A stretch of DNA of 64,000 nt from Paraspadella gotoi (lineage: Eukaryota; Chaetognatha). Where the stretch lies: positions 30,011,693-30,075,692 of the forward strand of contig CM119264.1 of NCBI GenBank assembly GCA_051294375.1, given 5' to 3'. The translations under genes and the position numbers were made by a program. Numbering within the stretch: position 1 is the first letter of the stretch; each line of letters opens with the position of its first letter. The notes beneath the pieces are model-generated. The model was not told where the DNA came from. It saw only the letters and a list, made by a program, of their open reading frames with translations, and ran no database searches. Positions 32,847 through 46,007 of this stretch are shown here, one piece after another.

Positions 32847-34921
32847 TCACAACAACTCCATTTTCCATCGCGAGTGAGATTGTAAAATCTCTCGTGGACT
32901 CCGATCCTCAAAAGGGAAGGTCGAGGCTTTCGCGGCCTCCTCGTCATCTGCGCCGCCGCCGACGACGACGAAGGTCGTTTTCCCGCCAAATCTCGCCACG
33001 ATCCTCTCGAGACACGCCTCCTTGCTACTCTGCCGCGCTGTAGACGTTCTCCACTTCGAAGACGCCGCCGAGTCCGTTGGCCAACCCGCGCCGCCGTCGG
33101 CACGAGCTTCTCCGACGTCAGCGCCACGTTGACGGTCGATTTCCGATCCGCGGCTCGTTTGAGACACGGCCACGCCCATCGAGTCGTCCACCGTCGGCGT
33201 GGCGGCGTCGGATTCTGCGCGGAGGCGGCGCCATCGGCAAGCGATTCGATGGAGGTGTCGTTGTTCAGCCGACGAAAGGCTTCTTTAACGAATCGGAACC
33301 GATAAGCGAGCACTCCTGCACATTCGGCGCCGCCTGGACGCAACGTGCCGAATCCATCCTCCACGAAGATGCTGGGCGTGAGTTCGGCGCCGTCGTCGTC
33401 GGCAGAGGCGTCATCCACCGTGGACCTGATCCACGGATTCGAGGTCGTCAGAAGAAAATGACGACGCGCCACTTCAGTCGCCGTCCACGTCGCGCGCCGC
33501 GCCAGCTCGCGCGCATAAATCGGCGTCGACTCGGGCGAGTGAACCGTCGACGAGCGAGTGAGTCCGAGGACGCGTCGTCTAAGTTCAGATGAAGACGCGT
33601 TCCACGTCGTCGCTTTGGAAGATGAAAGGGGGGAGAGAGGTGGGGAGAGGGCGGTGGTGGAGGATGGGGAGGGGGTGGCTGGGAAGAGCAGTCGGGTGAA
33701 GGACGAGACTTTTTGATTTTGACGAAGAGTTTGTCTCGTTTTGGAGATTTTCGTTTCGCGCCTCTCGACGCGATGATCTTTCTTTTCTACTTTGGGTTTT
33801 TCCTCCGCGACGGCCGGATGGAATCGTCGGACATGCTGGACGACGCCGTGGACAGTGGAGACGCGTTCGTTGAATAGTTTCGCAGGTGGCGAGATTCAAT
33901 GATAGAAATTCTCGATGCCATCGTAAACTTTGGCGCCGATTCCGTTCCTTCGATCGTCGTCAGCTCCTTTGGCGCCGTGTAAAAACTTCCGTTTGACCGG
34001 CGTCATCTCGAAAGACGCCGCGGCTCCATTCAGAACGTCGCCCCGGCGCTCGAAGATGGAGCCGCTCGCGTTTGTGTTTAGCGTCGATTCCGCGCGAAGT
34101 AAGCGACTTCCGGTGACGCTCGACCTGCGCTGGATGATGATGATGATCGCGCCGGGAATAATTGAAGAGAATTCGTTGAAGGAGTTTCCGCGTCGGGGAA
34201 GAAAGAGAGATGATACAGACTCGAAGGCGTCGGTGGACGCGAGAGAGAGTCATGGCGGAAGTGGCGCAGGGAATTAGTAAAGAGGTGGAGGAGAGAGAGG
34301 GAGAGAGAGAGGAATCTCGAGGGATAGAGATGGCGAGTTGGAGAAGGTGAAGGAGTGGAGGACGAAAGAGAGAAGCGGCTGGAAGGTGGGGAAAAGAAAA
34401 CAGAGGGAGGGTTGTTTCTGGAAACGTTCCAATGTTGCAGATGGAACCGGCGATGACCTCCAAACTCGTCTTCAAGTCCAAGTTGATGCGCTCGTCAGCG
34501 AGGGATTCAGTTCCTCCAGGAATCTCTCGCCTCCGTGGAAGATCCGGGATGTCGTCGAAAGCAGCTCGCCGCGGCGTCGGAGAAGTTCGAAGGGCGGAAT
34601 GAGAATCGAAGTCGCGGCCATCGTTAAAGTAGGGGAACGGAGAGGTGGAATTTGAGACGGAGAAAGAGAGAGAAATATAGAGACAGAGAGGTTTTCTTCT
34701 TTTTTGTTGTTGATGTTTACGGAGAATCGCAAATGTTTGAACTGGAGAAGTCGTGAGGAGATCGACTTTCTTATGGGAGAGAAAATAACGATGGCGGTAA
34801 GAGGAGGAGAGGAGGAAGAAGAGTCCGGGTGAGTCGGTTTCACGGATCTGAAATCGGCAAAGGATTTTCGACTCTTTTCGCCGAAAGCGGCATTTCCCTC
34901 GGGTGAGGCATCGTCATCATC
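32847..34921 (-). pseudogene. eya: EYA homologue, copy B (many one-base indels)
   Basis: Same gene as 19526-21644 but more heavily frameshifted. The N-terminal region breaks at several points between 33650 and 34840. The EYA domain runs in pieces, including 'RRLNNDTSIESLADGA', 'VNVALTSEKLVPTAARV' and 'FGGKTTFVVVGGGADDEEA'. It confirms that motif IV lacks its Asp (GGG), and the bases around 33590 confirm Asn in motif I. Here the motif-I region reads 'CTTAGACGACG', supplying a base missing from copy A. The damage is attributed to sequencing or assembly error. Confidence 0.8.
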
Positions 34922-35675
34922 CTCCTCGGAAACTTACCCCCGCCTCGTATTTCCCACCATCCTCCACCCGTCTCGGACAAGTGGTTCTCCCACTTTCCTT
35001 CGCTCCGCGTGGGCTCATGGGAATCGACGCGCGAGGGGGGCCGATGTGAAAAAAGGGGGATGGGTCAGGGGGGATTGAGGGTGAGTTTGAAATAGGAGCG
35101 GGTTGGTAAGGAAATGAGATGGGCCGAGGGACGCGCGATGGATTCGGAGATTAAAAGAAAGAAAGATCGAACGAAAATCGGAAATCTTCGATCGTTGATC
35201 CTCGTTTGAGTTCGGGACGAATTCGCCGAAAAGGAAAAGATCAAAATCGACAGTTTGCCGCCAGAGAGACTGAGTAAAGATAAGGCTTCCTGTTTTTATG
35301 GGTCAGTAAACATAACGTAAATTAATAAATTAACAAATGGGTCTTATGAGCGGCGATCGTCTGATTGATTTAATTGATTTTTGTAGCTTTGTCGCGTTGT
35401 GAGATATCTGGAAAATATATTTTATAAATTGAGTCGTCAAAATCTATTTTATTATATTTGTCATGTTGTAATATATATCATATCTCGATTCCGATTTCGT
35501 TAATTGGTCTTCGGAAATTCTCCTCCGGATCACATTTCGAATCCATGAGAAAAAAGATCGAGTTTTGTTTTTTCTTTTCTCTTTCTGGTTTTTTTTCGCC
35601 ATGGACGAAGTTCCACGCTGTGCCTTACCCATGGTGCAATGGAAAAGAGAAAGGAGGAGGAGAGTAAGGAGGTCG

Positions 35676-35757
<82 letters not shown>

Positions 35758-36030
35758 CACTCAAAACTCCCAAGGCGTCGAGCGACGAGAAAAAACTGGA
35801 GAGGGTGTGGGAAAAAAAGTTTCGCCTCGATCGGCCCGCCAACTGAATGTTTACGTAATTTAATTTAATTTAATATATAATTTAGTTTATTATTATCACG
35901 CGATGAGATGCCACTATTTTGGTGGTAAATTTTCATTAAATCTAAACTATGTATGTCGTCGAATTTGACGCTGCATCATCGTGACGATCGAATTTCCCTT
36001 GAAAAATAGAATCTTGTGGGTATCGATGTC

Positions 36031-36117
<87 letters not shown>

Positions 36118-37987
36118 GGGGCGGTAGGGGGAAGTAGGAGTCAGTGGCCGAAAAAGAATCTTTGGATGAGTTGACAGAAAATGATATTGAGATGCGAAAA
36201 AAGGAAACACAAAAGTCTTCAGTGAAGGAGTTTTCTGCCGCCGCCGTGAAACTCATACGCCCTCTCGTTTTTGTCGGTGGTCGCTTTGGTATCATTACGG
36301 TTATTTGGCGCGGGGAGACGTTTTTCGGACGAGTTCTATACGAGGAGCTTTTTTGGGAAGCTTTTGAATTGATTTAGAAATCATTTTTCGAAAATCTTTA
36401 TAGCTTACTATTTTTATGAAAAGAGACCTGGTTGAATCGCCAAAAAAATAAAATAGAAAAAACTGAAGACCCCGTCTCTTCAGGTCTACGAATGGACGTA
36501 GCGTCGGCAAACGCGTGGGCGAGTCCGTCCTCAAATCTTGTTCTTAGCACCTGTGTGTCGGTCACCGCCGGACGGAAGACGACTTTGCTGTGGGATCTGA
36601 CCACACTCTCAAGGAGATCGCCGACTCGCAGATCTTGAGGTGGGGAGTCATTTTTTTCTGTTTTGTTTTGTTTTGTTTTATATTGTTGTTTTGTATTCTT
36701 TTTGTGATCGTTTTCCTATTTTAAAATGTTTTCTATTTTTGATTTTTTTTTTCTCCAGGTTTGCTGTTATCACATATGTTAATTAATAATAATAATAATA
36801 ATAATTATGTATTTATTACTTATTCACTGCTGTTAACTATTGATATATTTTTCTTTGGGTTTGTATATTGCCCTTTTTTTCGCCATCCCCCCCTAGAGAC
36901 GTCGAGTGCGGCGAAGTGACTCTGACTCAGGTGCGCTGAGTCATTCGGGTCGAATGCTCTTCGTCGGAACTTCAAACGGGACTCTCCGTCCATGAAGTTC
37001 TCTCAACGTCCGGCGAATGGCAAGAGCATCAGGTTGGACGGGATAAGACCATTGAGATGGAGACTCACAATTAAAATGCCAATTAAAACATCAATTGAAA
37101 TGACAATCAATAAAAATGTTCAATTCAAAACTACAAATCCAAATGACAAAATTAAAATACCAATTTAAAATAAAAAGAAATTTAAAATTCTAAGTTATTA
37201 AATCAAATTGACGAATTTACGTAAAGTAAAAATAAATTAGAATTAATGTAAAAACTAAAATGACAGTTAAAAGTTATAAATGTACAATTGAAATAAAAAC
37301 TCTTACAGGCCATTGCGCGCCGATCACTAGATGCAGATCACGAGCGACGACCAGTTCCCTGGTGACGGCGGTCGGACGACGCCTCCATCGTCTGTTGAAG
37401 ATCACGGACAAAGAAGGACGCGGATAAGAGAGATAAAGAAGTTGGATGGGCGGAGGAGATCTTGATCACCAAGAGCGGATTTGGAGGAGAAGTGAGGGAG
37501 AAGGTGATGGTCTAGCAGAGTAACTTGTGCGACATCGTATTCTCAATCTCATTGCATATTGTAGCAGTTAGACTATCTCTCATAATCTTTTATTTGTTTT
37601 TCTTAAAAATCTGGTTTTGTTTTGTTTTTTTGGAATACTTTTTTAATCGAGGTAATAATGATTTATTTAATACGAATATATTTACAATCGTTGTGGTATT
37701 GATTTATTAAATTTAAATTTAAATTTAAAAGAACGCTCTGATGGCGGAACGCGGACTCGGGTGGAGGAGTTTAAGATGGAAAAACGAATATCAACTTCGA
37801 CTCAAAGACATGAATTATAACGAAAGATTAAAGAACTGACGGAGAAATTCATTCAGAGATGGAGAGTCTTAAGACTAAGGTGAGATGGTGACAGAGGGAG
37901 CTCTGATGTTTGTAATTATAATGGAGATGTACAAAATATTTATTGCATAATAATGTATATCAGTTGTCACAGTAGACACACTGAATG

Positions 37988-38072
<85 letters not shown>

Positions 38073-38177
38073 CAGTCACCGCTTCCGTGGCTATATCACG
38101 ATGAACGTATTTAGCAGATGATTACTTGTAAGTGAATCAATTATTTTTTTAAATTCATAACAAGAAATTTCTTTCAG

Positions 38178-39110
38178 AATCAAGTGTTAAAAACGGAAAA
38201 GGACAAAGAAGAACAAAGACACGAGGAGGAAATGGGGGAGACGGGAGAGAAGCACGCCAAGGAATTGCAAGACCTCGAGAGCAATAATAATCAGAAGTTG
38301 ATGTTGGATACGAAAATATCAGGGAGCTGAGGTGAGTTCATGGCGGGTGAGGGAGAAAGATGGGAAAGTGAGGAGGGTGAAAAAAAGCAATTAAGATTAA
38401 ATGCGGTTTTACGATGGATGGAACTAATGAAGCGATTATATGAGGTGGAAACAAGGGGGGGGGGAAGTTGGCTGACGTGGATTTTCACTCGACTCAGTTC
38501 AATTCACTCTCGGTCTCAAAAGTATTTTTTTTTTTGCGGCTTAATCTGTTGCTTCTTTTGTTATTAGTATTGTTGTTGTTGTTCATCTGTTGTTGCTATT
38601 GTTAAATGAATATATTTGATCTTATAATTTTAGGCGAAAAGTTCAAAATGCAAGAAGACTACGAAAGACAACTGGCCGAGATGGAGGAGAGCAAAGAGCA
38701 ATCGCTCGAACACAATTGACCGAATATTACGAGACCAAAAATACAGGTCTGTTAAGATAATCTTTTTTCACAACTGACAAAGTTTATCACAGCTGACAAA
38801 GTTTATCGCAAAAGGAATCATAACTAAGATTGTCCAAAGACTTTTATCTCCTAGTTTATGAAAAAGGAATTCATAACACTGGAATTATCACCAAGTTTAT
38901 GACAAATAAATTTTATCACCAAAGGACTTGAATCACTGGAAATCTTAACGGTTAACCAATTTCAGGAGCTGAACGGAAAGTTGGAGCAGATGAACGATGA
39001 CGGAACACACAGAACAAAGAATACGAAGAGACGAAGAAACAGATACGAGGAAGACGCGGACGAGAAATCGCTCATTTAGAAAAATACGAAAGAGTTAGGC
39101 GTCGCTCAAT
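38178..39110 (+). pseudogene. CFAP57: CFAP57 exons 16-18, copy B
   Basis: Counterpart of block C with scattered indels: exon 16 at about 38178-38333, exon 17 at 38634-38745 and exon 18 at 38966-39095. Exon 16 starts well ('NQVLKTEKDKEEQRHEEEM') and degrades near its end. Exon 17 has an extra base before 'TTGACCG'. Block C gives the clean version. Confidence 0.75.
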
Positions 39111-39406
39111 AATCAAGTCAATCAATCAATCAATCCATTCTTTCACATTCTTTGACATTGATTAAAACATGCTTGCTATGTAAACGAGGACGTTTTTCCC
39201 TCCATGGCCTGTGCCAAACAGTCAGTTAAGCAAGTGAGCTATCAAGGTCAATGCATATGCAAATAACCTGGTGGAGGTTAAAGAATCTAATTTTTAGTGG
39301 TTAAATTTGTTTATTCATTCATAGAATCCGAATAGAGTTCTCCAAATTAATCTTATTTATTTGACTTACAAATACGTAATTAAATTAATAAAGTAATATC
39401 TATTCA

Positions 39407-41590
39407 AGACTTCGCGACGAACGCGACGCCAACGCTCGACTTCGTGCGAAACCGGATCATGAGAAAGAAATTCACGTCTCGGCAAAACGAGATCGACGCC
39501 ACAAGGAGGACATCAAGAATTGCAATGGAAAACACGAAACTCCACAACGTCATCAAGAACTTGAAAGGCATCGGGGGATTGAGAAGGAGAGATTCGAGAG
39601 AGAGCGAGAGATTCAGGTACGAGTTATTCAAAGAGAAGGAGATTCAAAGAGAAGGAGATCTAGAGAGAGACGAGACGATTCAGGTTACGAGGGTTAATTC
39701 AAAAAGAGACTTCTTTGCTGGTTAGTAGATATTTCGGGTGACAAAGAAGTTTATAGCAATCATTGGAATGCGTTATTTATTTAGTTTAATAATTTTTATT
39801 TATTAACCGAATTATTAATTTTAACTATTAATCGATTCACAAACAACCATTTTATTAGCATTTTCGAAACCTTAGGTAAGACTTGACAATATGCAAATGA
39901 GATTAATGAAATTTAATCTGATTGAAATGATGCACAAATTACTAGTTTTATCAACTTCGTTCTTTTCCTTTCTCATCTTCTCCCAACTCCCCCGCATAAA
40001 TCCAGGACAAGAGAAAGCCGAATCTACGCTTGAAGAAGAAAACCAAGACATTGGCAACAAGTTAAATTGTCCTCGACTATAAATCCAAGAAGTTGAAGAA
40101 GCAGATCGAACGAGAGAGAACGAGATCAAACCAGATAAGGAGCAAATCCAAGAGATGGAGTCGGAACTGGAGCTTTCACAAGCAAAATACGCAACTGGAG
40201 TCTGAACATGAACCGAGCTGAGCAGAAGCTCAAGGCTCGGACAAGGAGATGCNNNNNNNNNNNNNNNNNNNNNNNNNATCTCGAGCGGCAAAAGGTTTTC
40301 TGGGAGAAGTTTATTTGAACTATAAAAATAAAGATTAGTTTTAGGAAGTTTTGAGAAACAATTTTTTTTTAAAGATTAACGTGATATTGATGATGAAATG
40401 TTGATTTTTAATGGAGTCCTTTTATAGTAGTATAGAGCGTTTAAAAGCCGGCAAATAAAATTATAACTAAAAAGAAACCATTTTAAAAAACTAATTCCGT
40501 AACAGGTGCGCGACAAAGAAGCTCTTCTCCGTCGATTCAAAACCGACCTTCATAACTGCACCGGCTTCATCCAAGAACCAAAGGCGCTCAAAGACGCCGT
40601 CACCGCCCTCTACCGGAAACACGTGGATGAGTCGACGGATCTGGACGCCGTCGCCGTCGACGGAGACATTCAGAAGGAATACAGGTTGGAGAGAAAAAGA
40701 AGAAAGAAAAATTACTTTTTGCCCTGAAAATCTTAGATTCTAGAGACTTTTGGACCTGAATATCTGTGTCTGAAATTCCGATATTCAAAGACTAAGGCCT
40801 GGGACCCCAAAATTTCAAAGTATTAAACCTTAAAATTCATAATTTATTGGCTCAAAAATCTTATATTTAAAATTTTTTTCGCTTAAAAAGCCCTGATTTA
40901 AGACTTTTGTGCCTGAAGATCCCTTATTCGAAATTTTTGGGCCTGAAAAGCCTAAATTAGTAACTTTTATGCCTGAAAATTTAAGATTTCAAAACTTATG
41001 ATTTGACTTGATTTTATTATGATTCAGTCGGCAACGCGGTCATTTGGAGCGGAGCGTGGCTTCCTTGCGGAAGAAGTTGACCAAAGACACGGAAATCCAT
41101 CGAGCAGACAATGTTCGAATCATGCAGGAAAACGTCATGCTTATCAAGGGTAAGTCGAGAGAGAACGAATTCTATAAACAAAAAACAATGATATTGAGCT
41201 CTGAACAAACTAAATTTAGGCCTTTTATTATTATATAACTCCTCGATGTAGATTCAAAACCTAAAACATTTTGTTATCCCCATTTTCTTGCCTCCCCTAC
41301 TCCCCTCTTAACACCCACCCACCCCTTAAAGAAATCAACGACCTTCGCATGGAACTCAAAGTCTCTCGCACTCAAGTTCACGATCTCGAGGCGGCGTTGG
41401 GTCTGCACCGTCAGGCCGGCGGTCCCGGCGCCATGCCGCGAACGGCGCCGATGGGCGGCGCCAGCGGATTCTCGACTCGCGGCGCCGGCGACATTGTCAG
41501 CGCCGCGACGCAGTTTCAAGAGGAGAGAATCGCGGAGTTCGAACGGATGATCGAAATGCAAAGAGCGGAGATGAGGAGATTGAGAGATAG
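39407..41590 (+). CDS. CFAP57: CFAP57 exons 19-23, copy B (3' coiled coil)
   Basis: Last five-exon stretch before the final exon. Exon 19 (about 39407-39616, indels) contains 'RIMRKKFTS' and 'GGLRR'. Exon 20 (about 40006-40305) is indel-damaged and interrupted by 25 N at 40253. Three clean exons follow: 40506-40684 ('[18 protein letters not shown]' to 'GDIQKEY'), 41028-41149 ('[19 protein letters not shown]' to '[12 protein letters not shown]') and 41332-41590 ('[20 protein letters not shown]' to '[16 protein letters not shown]'). Phases agree. Human CFAP57 has the same order ('[10 protein letters not shown]', '[18 protein letters not shown]', 'IIEMQRLEIRRLRDQ'). The exon ending at 41590 has donor GTATTT and pairs in phase with the exon at 45369. 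Confidence 0.85.
40253..40277. other. 25-base N spacer
   Basis: Lies inside a CFAP57 coiled-coil exon. Copy A reads straight across the equivalent point ('GATGCATCTCGAGC', near 27051-27064), so little or nothing is actually missing. Confidence 0.99.
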
Positions 41591-42026
41591 GTATTTTAAG
41601 GGGAGGGGGTGGCAGGAGTGGGGGTGGCGTCTGACGAGGCTTCAATTTGTCGCTGTCATCCGCGGAGACCGAGAATTCTTAGAGGGGGACATTGAAAGAC
41701 TCTCTGTGAAAGGCGTTGGCCTTTTGTTTGACCAGATGACCAAATTTTGAGGTTTTTTCTTCTCTAACTGTTTTTATCGATTTGATTTTGTTCTCCTAGA
41801 TTTATTTTTCTTTTCTCACTACAAGGTAGCCACTATTATATGAAAATATTTTATAAACTTGTTTCAGTAAATTATTAAAAAGACTTTTTTTTATTTGGGC
41901 AAGAATTATTTAAATGAATCCATAAAATCGTGCATATACCGTTTTCTATAGAGATGATTTTGATTTAAAAAAAGTTTAAAGGCCGTGAAAGGTTGAATAA
42001 AAAAACGAAACATCAGAACAATTGAA

Positions 42027-44188
42027 TCAGTTGGTCGTGATCCCCCATCTCATTCTGCATCCTCCACCTCTCCTATCCGTATCGTCCCTGTAATATGTCG
42101 TCCACCCATTGGTCTTTGCGCAGAGATTCCTGCCGACACCTCCACCGCATTGACCCCCGTCACCATCGGGATACCACTGATAGCAGAAATTGAGATTCCT
42201 GACCCAGATCGGCGTCGAGGTCGCCGCTTGAAGACCCCAACTCATTCGACACCCTCCACCGCGCCTGTCCGTATCGTCTCTATAGTATGCCGTCCACTGT
42301 CCCACCGTAGCGCACAAGTTCCTCGCCGCTCCGCCGCCGCATTGACCGCCGTCTCCGTCCGGAAACCAGCGGAAACACACTTTGGTCCTGCGGAACCAAG
42401 AGGGGGCGTTCTGCGGGGCCTTCAATCCCCAACTCATTCGACATCCACCTCCTCGTCGATCCGTGTCGTCCCGATAATAAGTCGTGAACTCGTCGGGTCT
42501 GGCGCAAAGTTCTCGACCGACGCCGCCGCCACATTGGCCGCCATCGCCATCTGGGTACCAGCGATAGCAAAGTTGAACATCGGAAAACCAAGACGGAATG
42601 GAGAGTTGAGTCTCGATCTTATCGCAGATGGCGTTGACGGCTGAATGATCGGGCGACGCCAGTACCAACAGCCTCTTGGTTTCTGCCAACATGGAATTAA
42701 GTTCAGACGCTGGGGTGTAGGTTCTCATCTTTCCGTAGACGATGTCCCTCGCCGCTCGTAGTCTCGCCTTGTCCGTATGCACCTGGACGGCCCGTTCCAT
42801 GGCGCCGCGTTTTCCGGCGTCGGCGATCAACGATGCTAACGGAGTTAGGGTTCCGCCGAAGATCCAAGGTCTTTCGGCGACGGTCGGTTGCCACTTCTTG
42901 AGGCCATCCTCGCTGAGCACATTGGCGTCGCCGCCGTGATAACGAATCGTCGTCGTCGTCGCCGCCGTGAATCGCTCGTCCACTTTGGTCGTCGCGCCGG
43001 TGTAGCCACCATTGGCTTTGAGGATGTTCAAGTATGATCCCTTGGCTTGAGCCTGGACGTGGCGCTCCGATTTGCCCAAAAAGTAGCTCTTCTGGGTCTC
43101 GAACATGATGTGGATGCTTCCGCCCATTTTTGCTCCTAAAAACATGTGAGTGCCGAAGTGTTGGAAGAACTGTTCGAACTTCTCCGGTCCGTCATCGAAT
43201 TTCGAAGGCAGTTGACGATCTATAAACATCTTGGCGTAACGGCTGATGTTGAGCGCCCAAGAGGGAGCCAAGTCTGCGCGGGATGAGGAGACGAAAGAAC
43301 GAACATCTTCTACGTAGCGAGAAGAGTTGGTGAGGGAGTAGGACATCTTTTTGTACGAGCCTGAATGGATTAGATGTGAGTAGTTATCATCCTCGAGCTT
43401 TATAATATGTTGGTTGTACCAATTTCATATATATATAATATGTGTTTATATATATTATATATAATAGTATATATTAATAGATCAAAGAAAGGAATTGCAG
43501 GACCGAGTGATTAGAAGTCGGGCTCGTTAACATTAAACCAAAGAAAACATCAGGGATGGAAAAAAAATTCAATAATTATGAGCCAAAGAGTTTTATGTCA
43601 TTGTAGTTAAAGAAATGTCATAAATGGCATAAGTTAAAAAAAACCAAAAAACCAAAAGGTCCAGGCCTTACCGGAAGCGGAGAACATCCCTCCGAATAGA
43701 TCGACCCCAGCGTCGGCCGCCATCGACTTTCGAATCTCAAGACTGTTTTTAAAGATGTCCACGTGAGAGGAGAGCATCCCGCCGGGCACCGCCGTGACGT
43801 CCCACACCTGATCCGGCAGATCGTACTCCACCTGCTGTCCGCCCGGCGCCCTGATCCGCACCTTCCGTCCGTCGTTGCAGGTGTAGTCGACGACGGGCTG
43901 GCGGAATCCGTCGTCGTCGTTGGCGTCGAGCGGAAGGAAGTCGAGTTTGGAGATGTCGATGCCGCGGCGGAGGCGGTCGAGGCCTGGAGCGGGGTTGGAG
44001 CAGTAGAGGGAGGAAGAGAGGGCGGTGGAGCGGGCGCGTCGAGTAGCGGAGGTCGGGCGGATGATCTCGATCTCGAGGAGGCTGTCGTCTTCAATGGCTT
44101 CGTCGTCGTTGGCCAACGCTGCGGACGTCAGCGTCAGGAGGAAAAGCGTCAGCAGTGCCGACGACGCGGCGAGATGCGGGAGACGCAT
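42027..44188 (-). CDS. Secreted MACPF-domain protein with three C-terminal Cys/Trp repeats
   Basis: Two exons, 44188-43672 and 43360-42027 (phase 1 junction), encode about 616 aa. Residues 1-26 form a signal peptide (Leu-rich, ending 'SAALA'). The MACPF region follows, with the signature 'FFQHFGTHMFLGAKMGG' (FGTH at about residues 241-244). The last about 185 residues are three tandem units of about 60 aa sharing 'CYRWYPDGDGGQCGGG', a Cys about 6 residues later, 'YYRDDTDRRGGGCRM' and 'WG'. MACPF proteins form membrane pores in immunity, venom, egg defence or development; which role applies here is unknown. The tail resembles add-on domains of invertebrate MACPF proteins but I cannot name it. 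The gene lies antisense in the last CFAP57 intron. The MACPF call is firm; the function is not. Confidence 0.85.
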
Positions 44189-44308
44189 TGTTAACGAAGT
44201 TTAAGTTTTAAATAACGGTCAGTGGTTAAAACAAGAATTGTGTGGATTCGAAGTAACCAAAATGATCGAAAGGTTTTTATTGAATAATCGTGAACACGAT
44301 CCTTCTTG

Positions 44309-44317
44309 TTTTATATA
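44309..44317 (-). promoter_or_regulatory. TATA box of the MACPF gene
   Basis: The minus strand reads TATATAAAA about 120 bases upstream of the MACPF start codon, in a clean 'GGTATATAAAACAAG' context. Spacing suits a transcription start about 44285-44280 and a 5' UTR near 95 bases. TATA boxes are not evident upstream of the ciliary genes here. Confidence 0.5.
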
Positions 44318-45368
44318 CCTTTTCGAGAATTGGATAAAAAAAAATCCAGTGGCTCCGTGCATTGTTGTTATTGATATTGATTTTTATTTTTGGTAGATAT
44401 ACGTATAATTTATTAAAAATTTTATTTTAAAAAAAATGTTTGATCTGATAACGATAATTAAATTATTATTTAAAAAAAATATTTAGACTTTAATTACAAG
44501 CCTTTATCAGTGCTGATAAAGTCAAAACATTCGAATTAAATTAAAAAATAATTATTAGTATCAAATTAAAATTAAAAAAAAAATATTAACCAAGACAAAG
44601 AGAATAAAAATCATTATATATTTTATTATAATATTTTAAAAATATTTTTAAATTAAATAAAAAAATAGATCATAAAACTATTTGATAAATATATATATAT
44701 AAAATAATATTAAGTTATTGTTAATTAATTTATCTACATGTATTTAAATAAAATCTAAATATTCACGTGTATAGTGAATCGCGGGCAAACCTAAAAACCA
44801 TTAATTACGTCAATCTAAAAAAAAATATCCTCCTTGGTGAACCGGAGATGAGTGGCTGAGAAAAAACACGAAGACCGATAAAGATAAAAAAAAACTATAA
44901 AAGAAAAACTAATAAACACTTCAAATTTTCTGACTCGATCGTTTTTAAAAGGAACTAAATATGTGATTCATATTAGGAATTATTGGAAGAAGCAGGAAAG
45001 AAATCTATCTTTAGAATTTGTGCGACAGGTCTTAATTGTTTTTTGTTCCTGTATCTTATATCTCATGTAGTATAGGATATGCCCTTTGCGCATTTTAATC
45101 TTTATTCTAATGAAGATACATTGCAAGTATTTTTCAATATTCTGAAATAGACTTATTGATTAATAGAAAGGGAAATAAAAAAAGAAACAAAATACAGATT
45201 AGGAATTAGTACAAATTCAAAAAGAAATTGTGGAATAAAAGAAAAAAAATTATTTAAATTAGTTACTGCCCGATTATTATTCGGAGTTGGACCATTCAAA
45301 GTCCTAAATATAATATTTGTTTAATTTTAAAATGATTATACGAAATCTGATTTTGTTTAAAATTTCAG
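44318..45368. other. Rest of the last CFAP57 intron (AT-rich)
   Basis: Very AT-rich single-copy sequence between the MACPF promoter and the final CFAP57 exon. It contains short A and T runs and a TA-dinucleotide stretch near 44680-44715. No coding or structured element was recognised. Confidence 0.5.
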
Positions 45369-45462
45369 AGTCTACGAATTGGAACATGAATCGTTGCCTC
45401 AAATCGGATCTGGCGAAGGAATCGAAGTCGGACAGAAACTCTCCGCCGTTCTCTCTGTGTGA
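45369..45462 (+). CDS. CFAP57: CFAP57 final coding exon
   Basis: Acceptor TTTCAG at 45363-45368. The exon reads R (split codon AG|A) then 'VYELEHESLPQIGSGEG' and 'IEVGQKLSAVLSV' with a TGA at 45460-45462. The phase fits the donor at 41590 exactly, giving '...RRLRDR|VYELEHESLP'. Its GC content and codon pattern differ from the AT-rich surroundings. Human CFAP57 ends with a comparable short tail containing 'RLPSLSEFETGQFL'. This makes the MACPF gene a nested antisense gene of the last intron. Assigned by phase, position and composition. Confidence 0.65.
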
Positions 45463-45916
45463 TATGCATGTGCAGACTTGGCAGTTGACCCTTTCACTTT
45501 TGTATTCCGCTCTAATTCTGAAAAAACTTTACTTAACTTTACCGAATTCATTGCCAATTATTACGTTTTCGGTTGCTGCATTTTAGTAAAACTGAATGTC
45601 CTAATTTAACTATGTATAATTGTATATTCATGTACATTTCTATTTCTTCTAGTCATTTTATAATTTTTGTACAATTACATTTTTACATCGATTTATTGTC
45701 TATTTTTTTTCAAAGAGAAGTTTTAGAGAATCAAAAAGTAAACCAATGCTTAGTCAAGCAATCACGAATTTCTATCCAAAAATAATGATTTTGAAACTTA
45801 ATTTTCGTGATAAGATATCGACAGATCTTGTTTTGTCGATCCCGTTAATGATTTTCGTCCTTCCTAATAAAAAGTGGCCTCTATAGCGTTCTCCATTTTA
45901 AAATTGCTATACTCCT

Positions 45917-46007
<91 letters not shown>

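Larger units (their letters stand above)
32341..43708. repeat. Duplicated block, copy B
   Basis: Second reading of 19033-30435. It repeats CFAP57 exons 10-15 (near 32421-32512, 32687-32806, 36484-36640, 36897-37031, 37310-37490 and 37731-37880, with indels), the EYA-like gene (32847-34921, minus) and the GA tracts. The later coiled-coil exons and the MACPF exons follow and are in better condition than in copy A. It joins sequence present only once (43709 onward), so this copy sits next to the true right flank. Confidence 0.85.
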
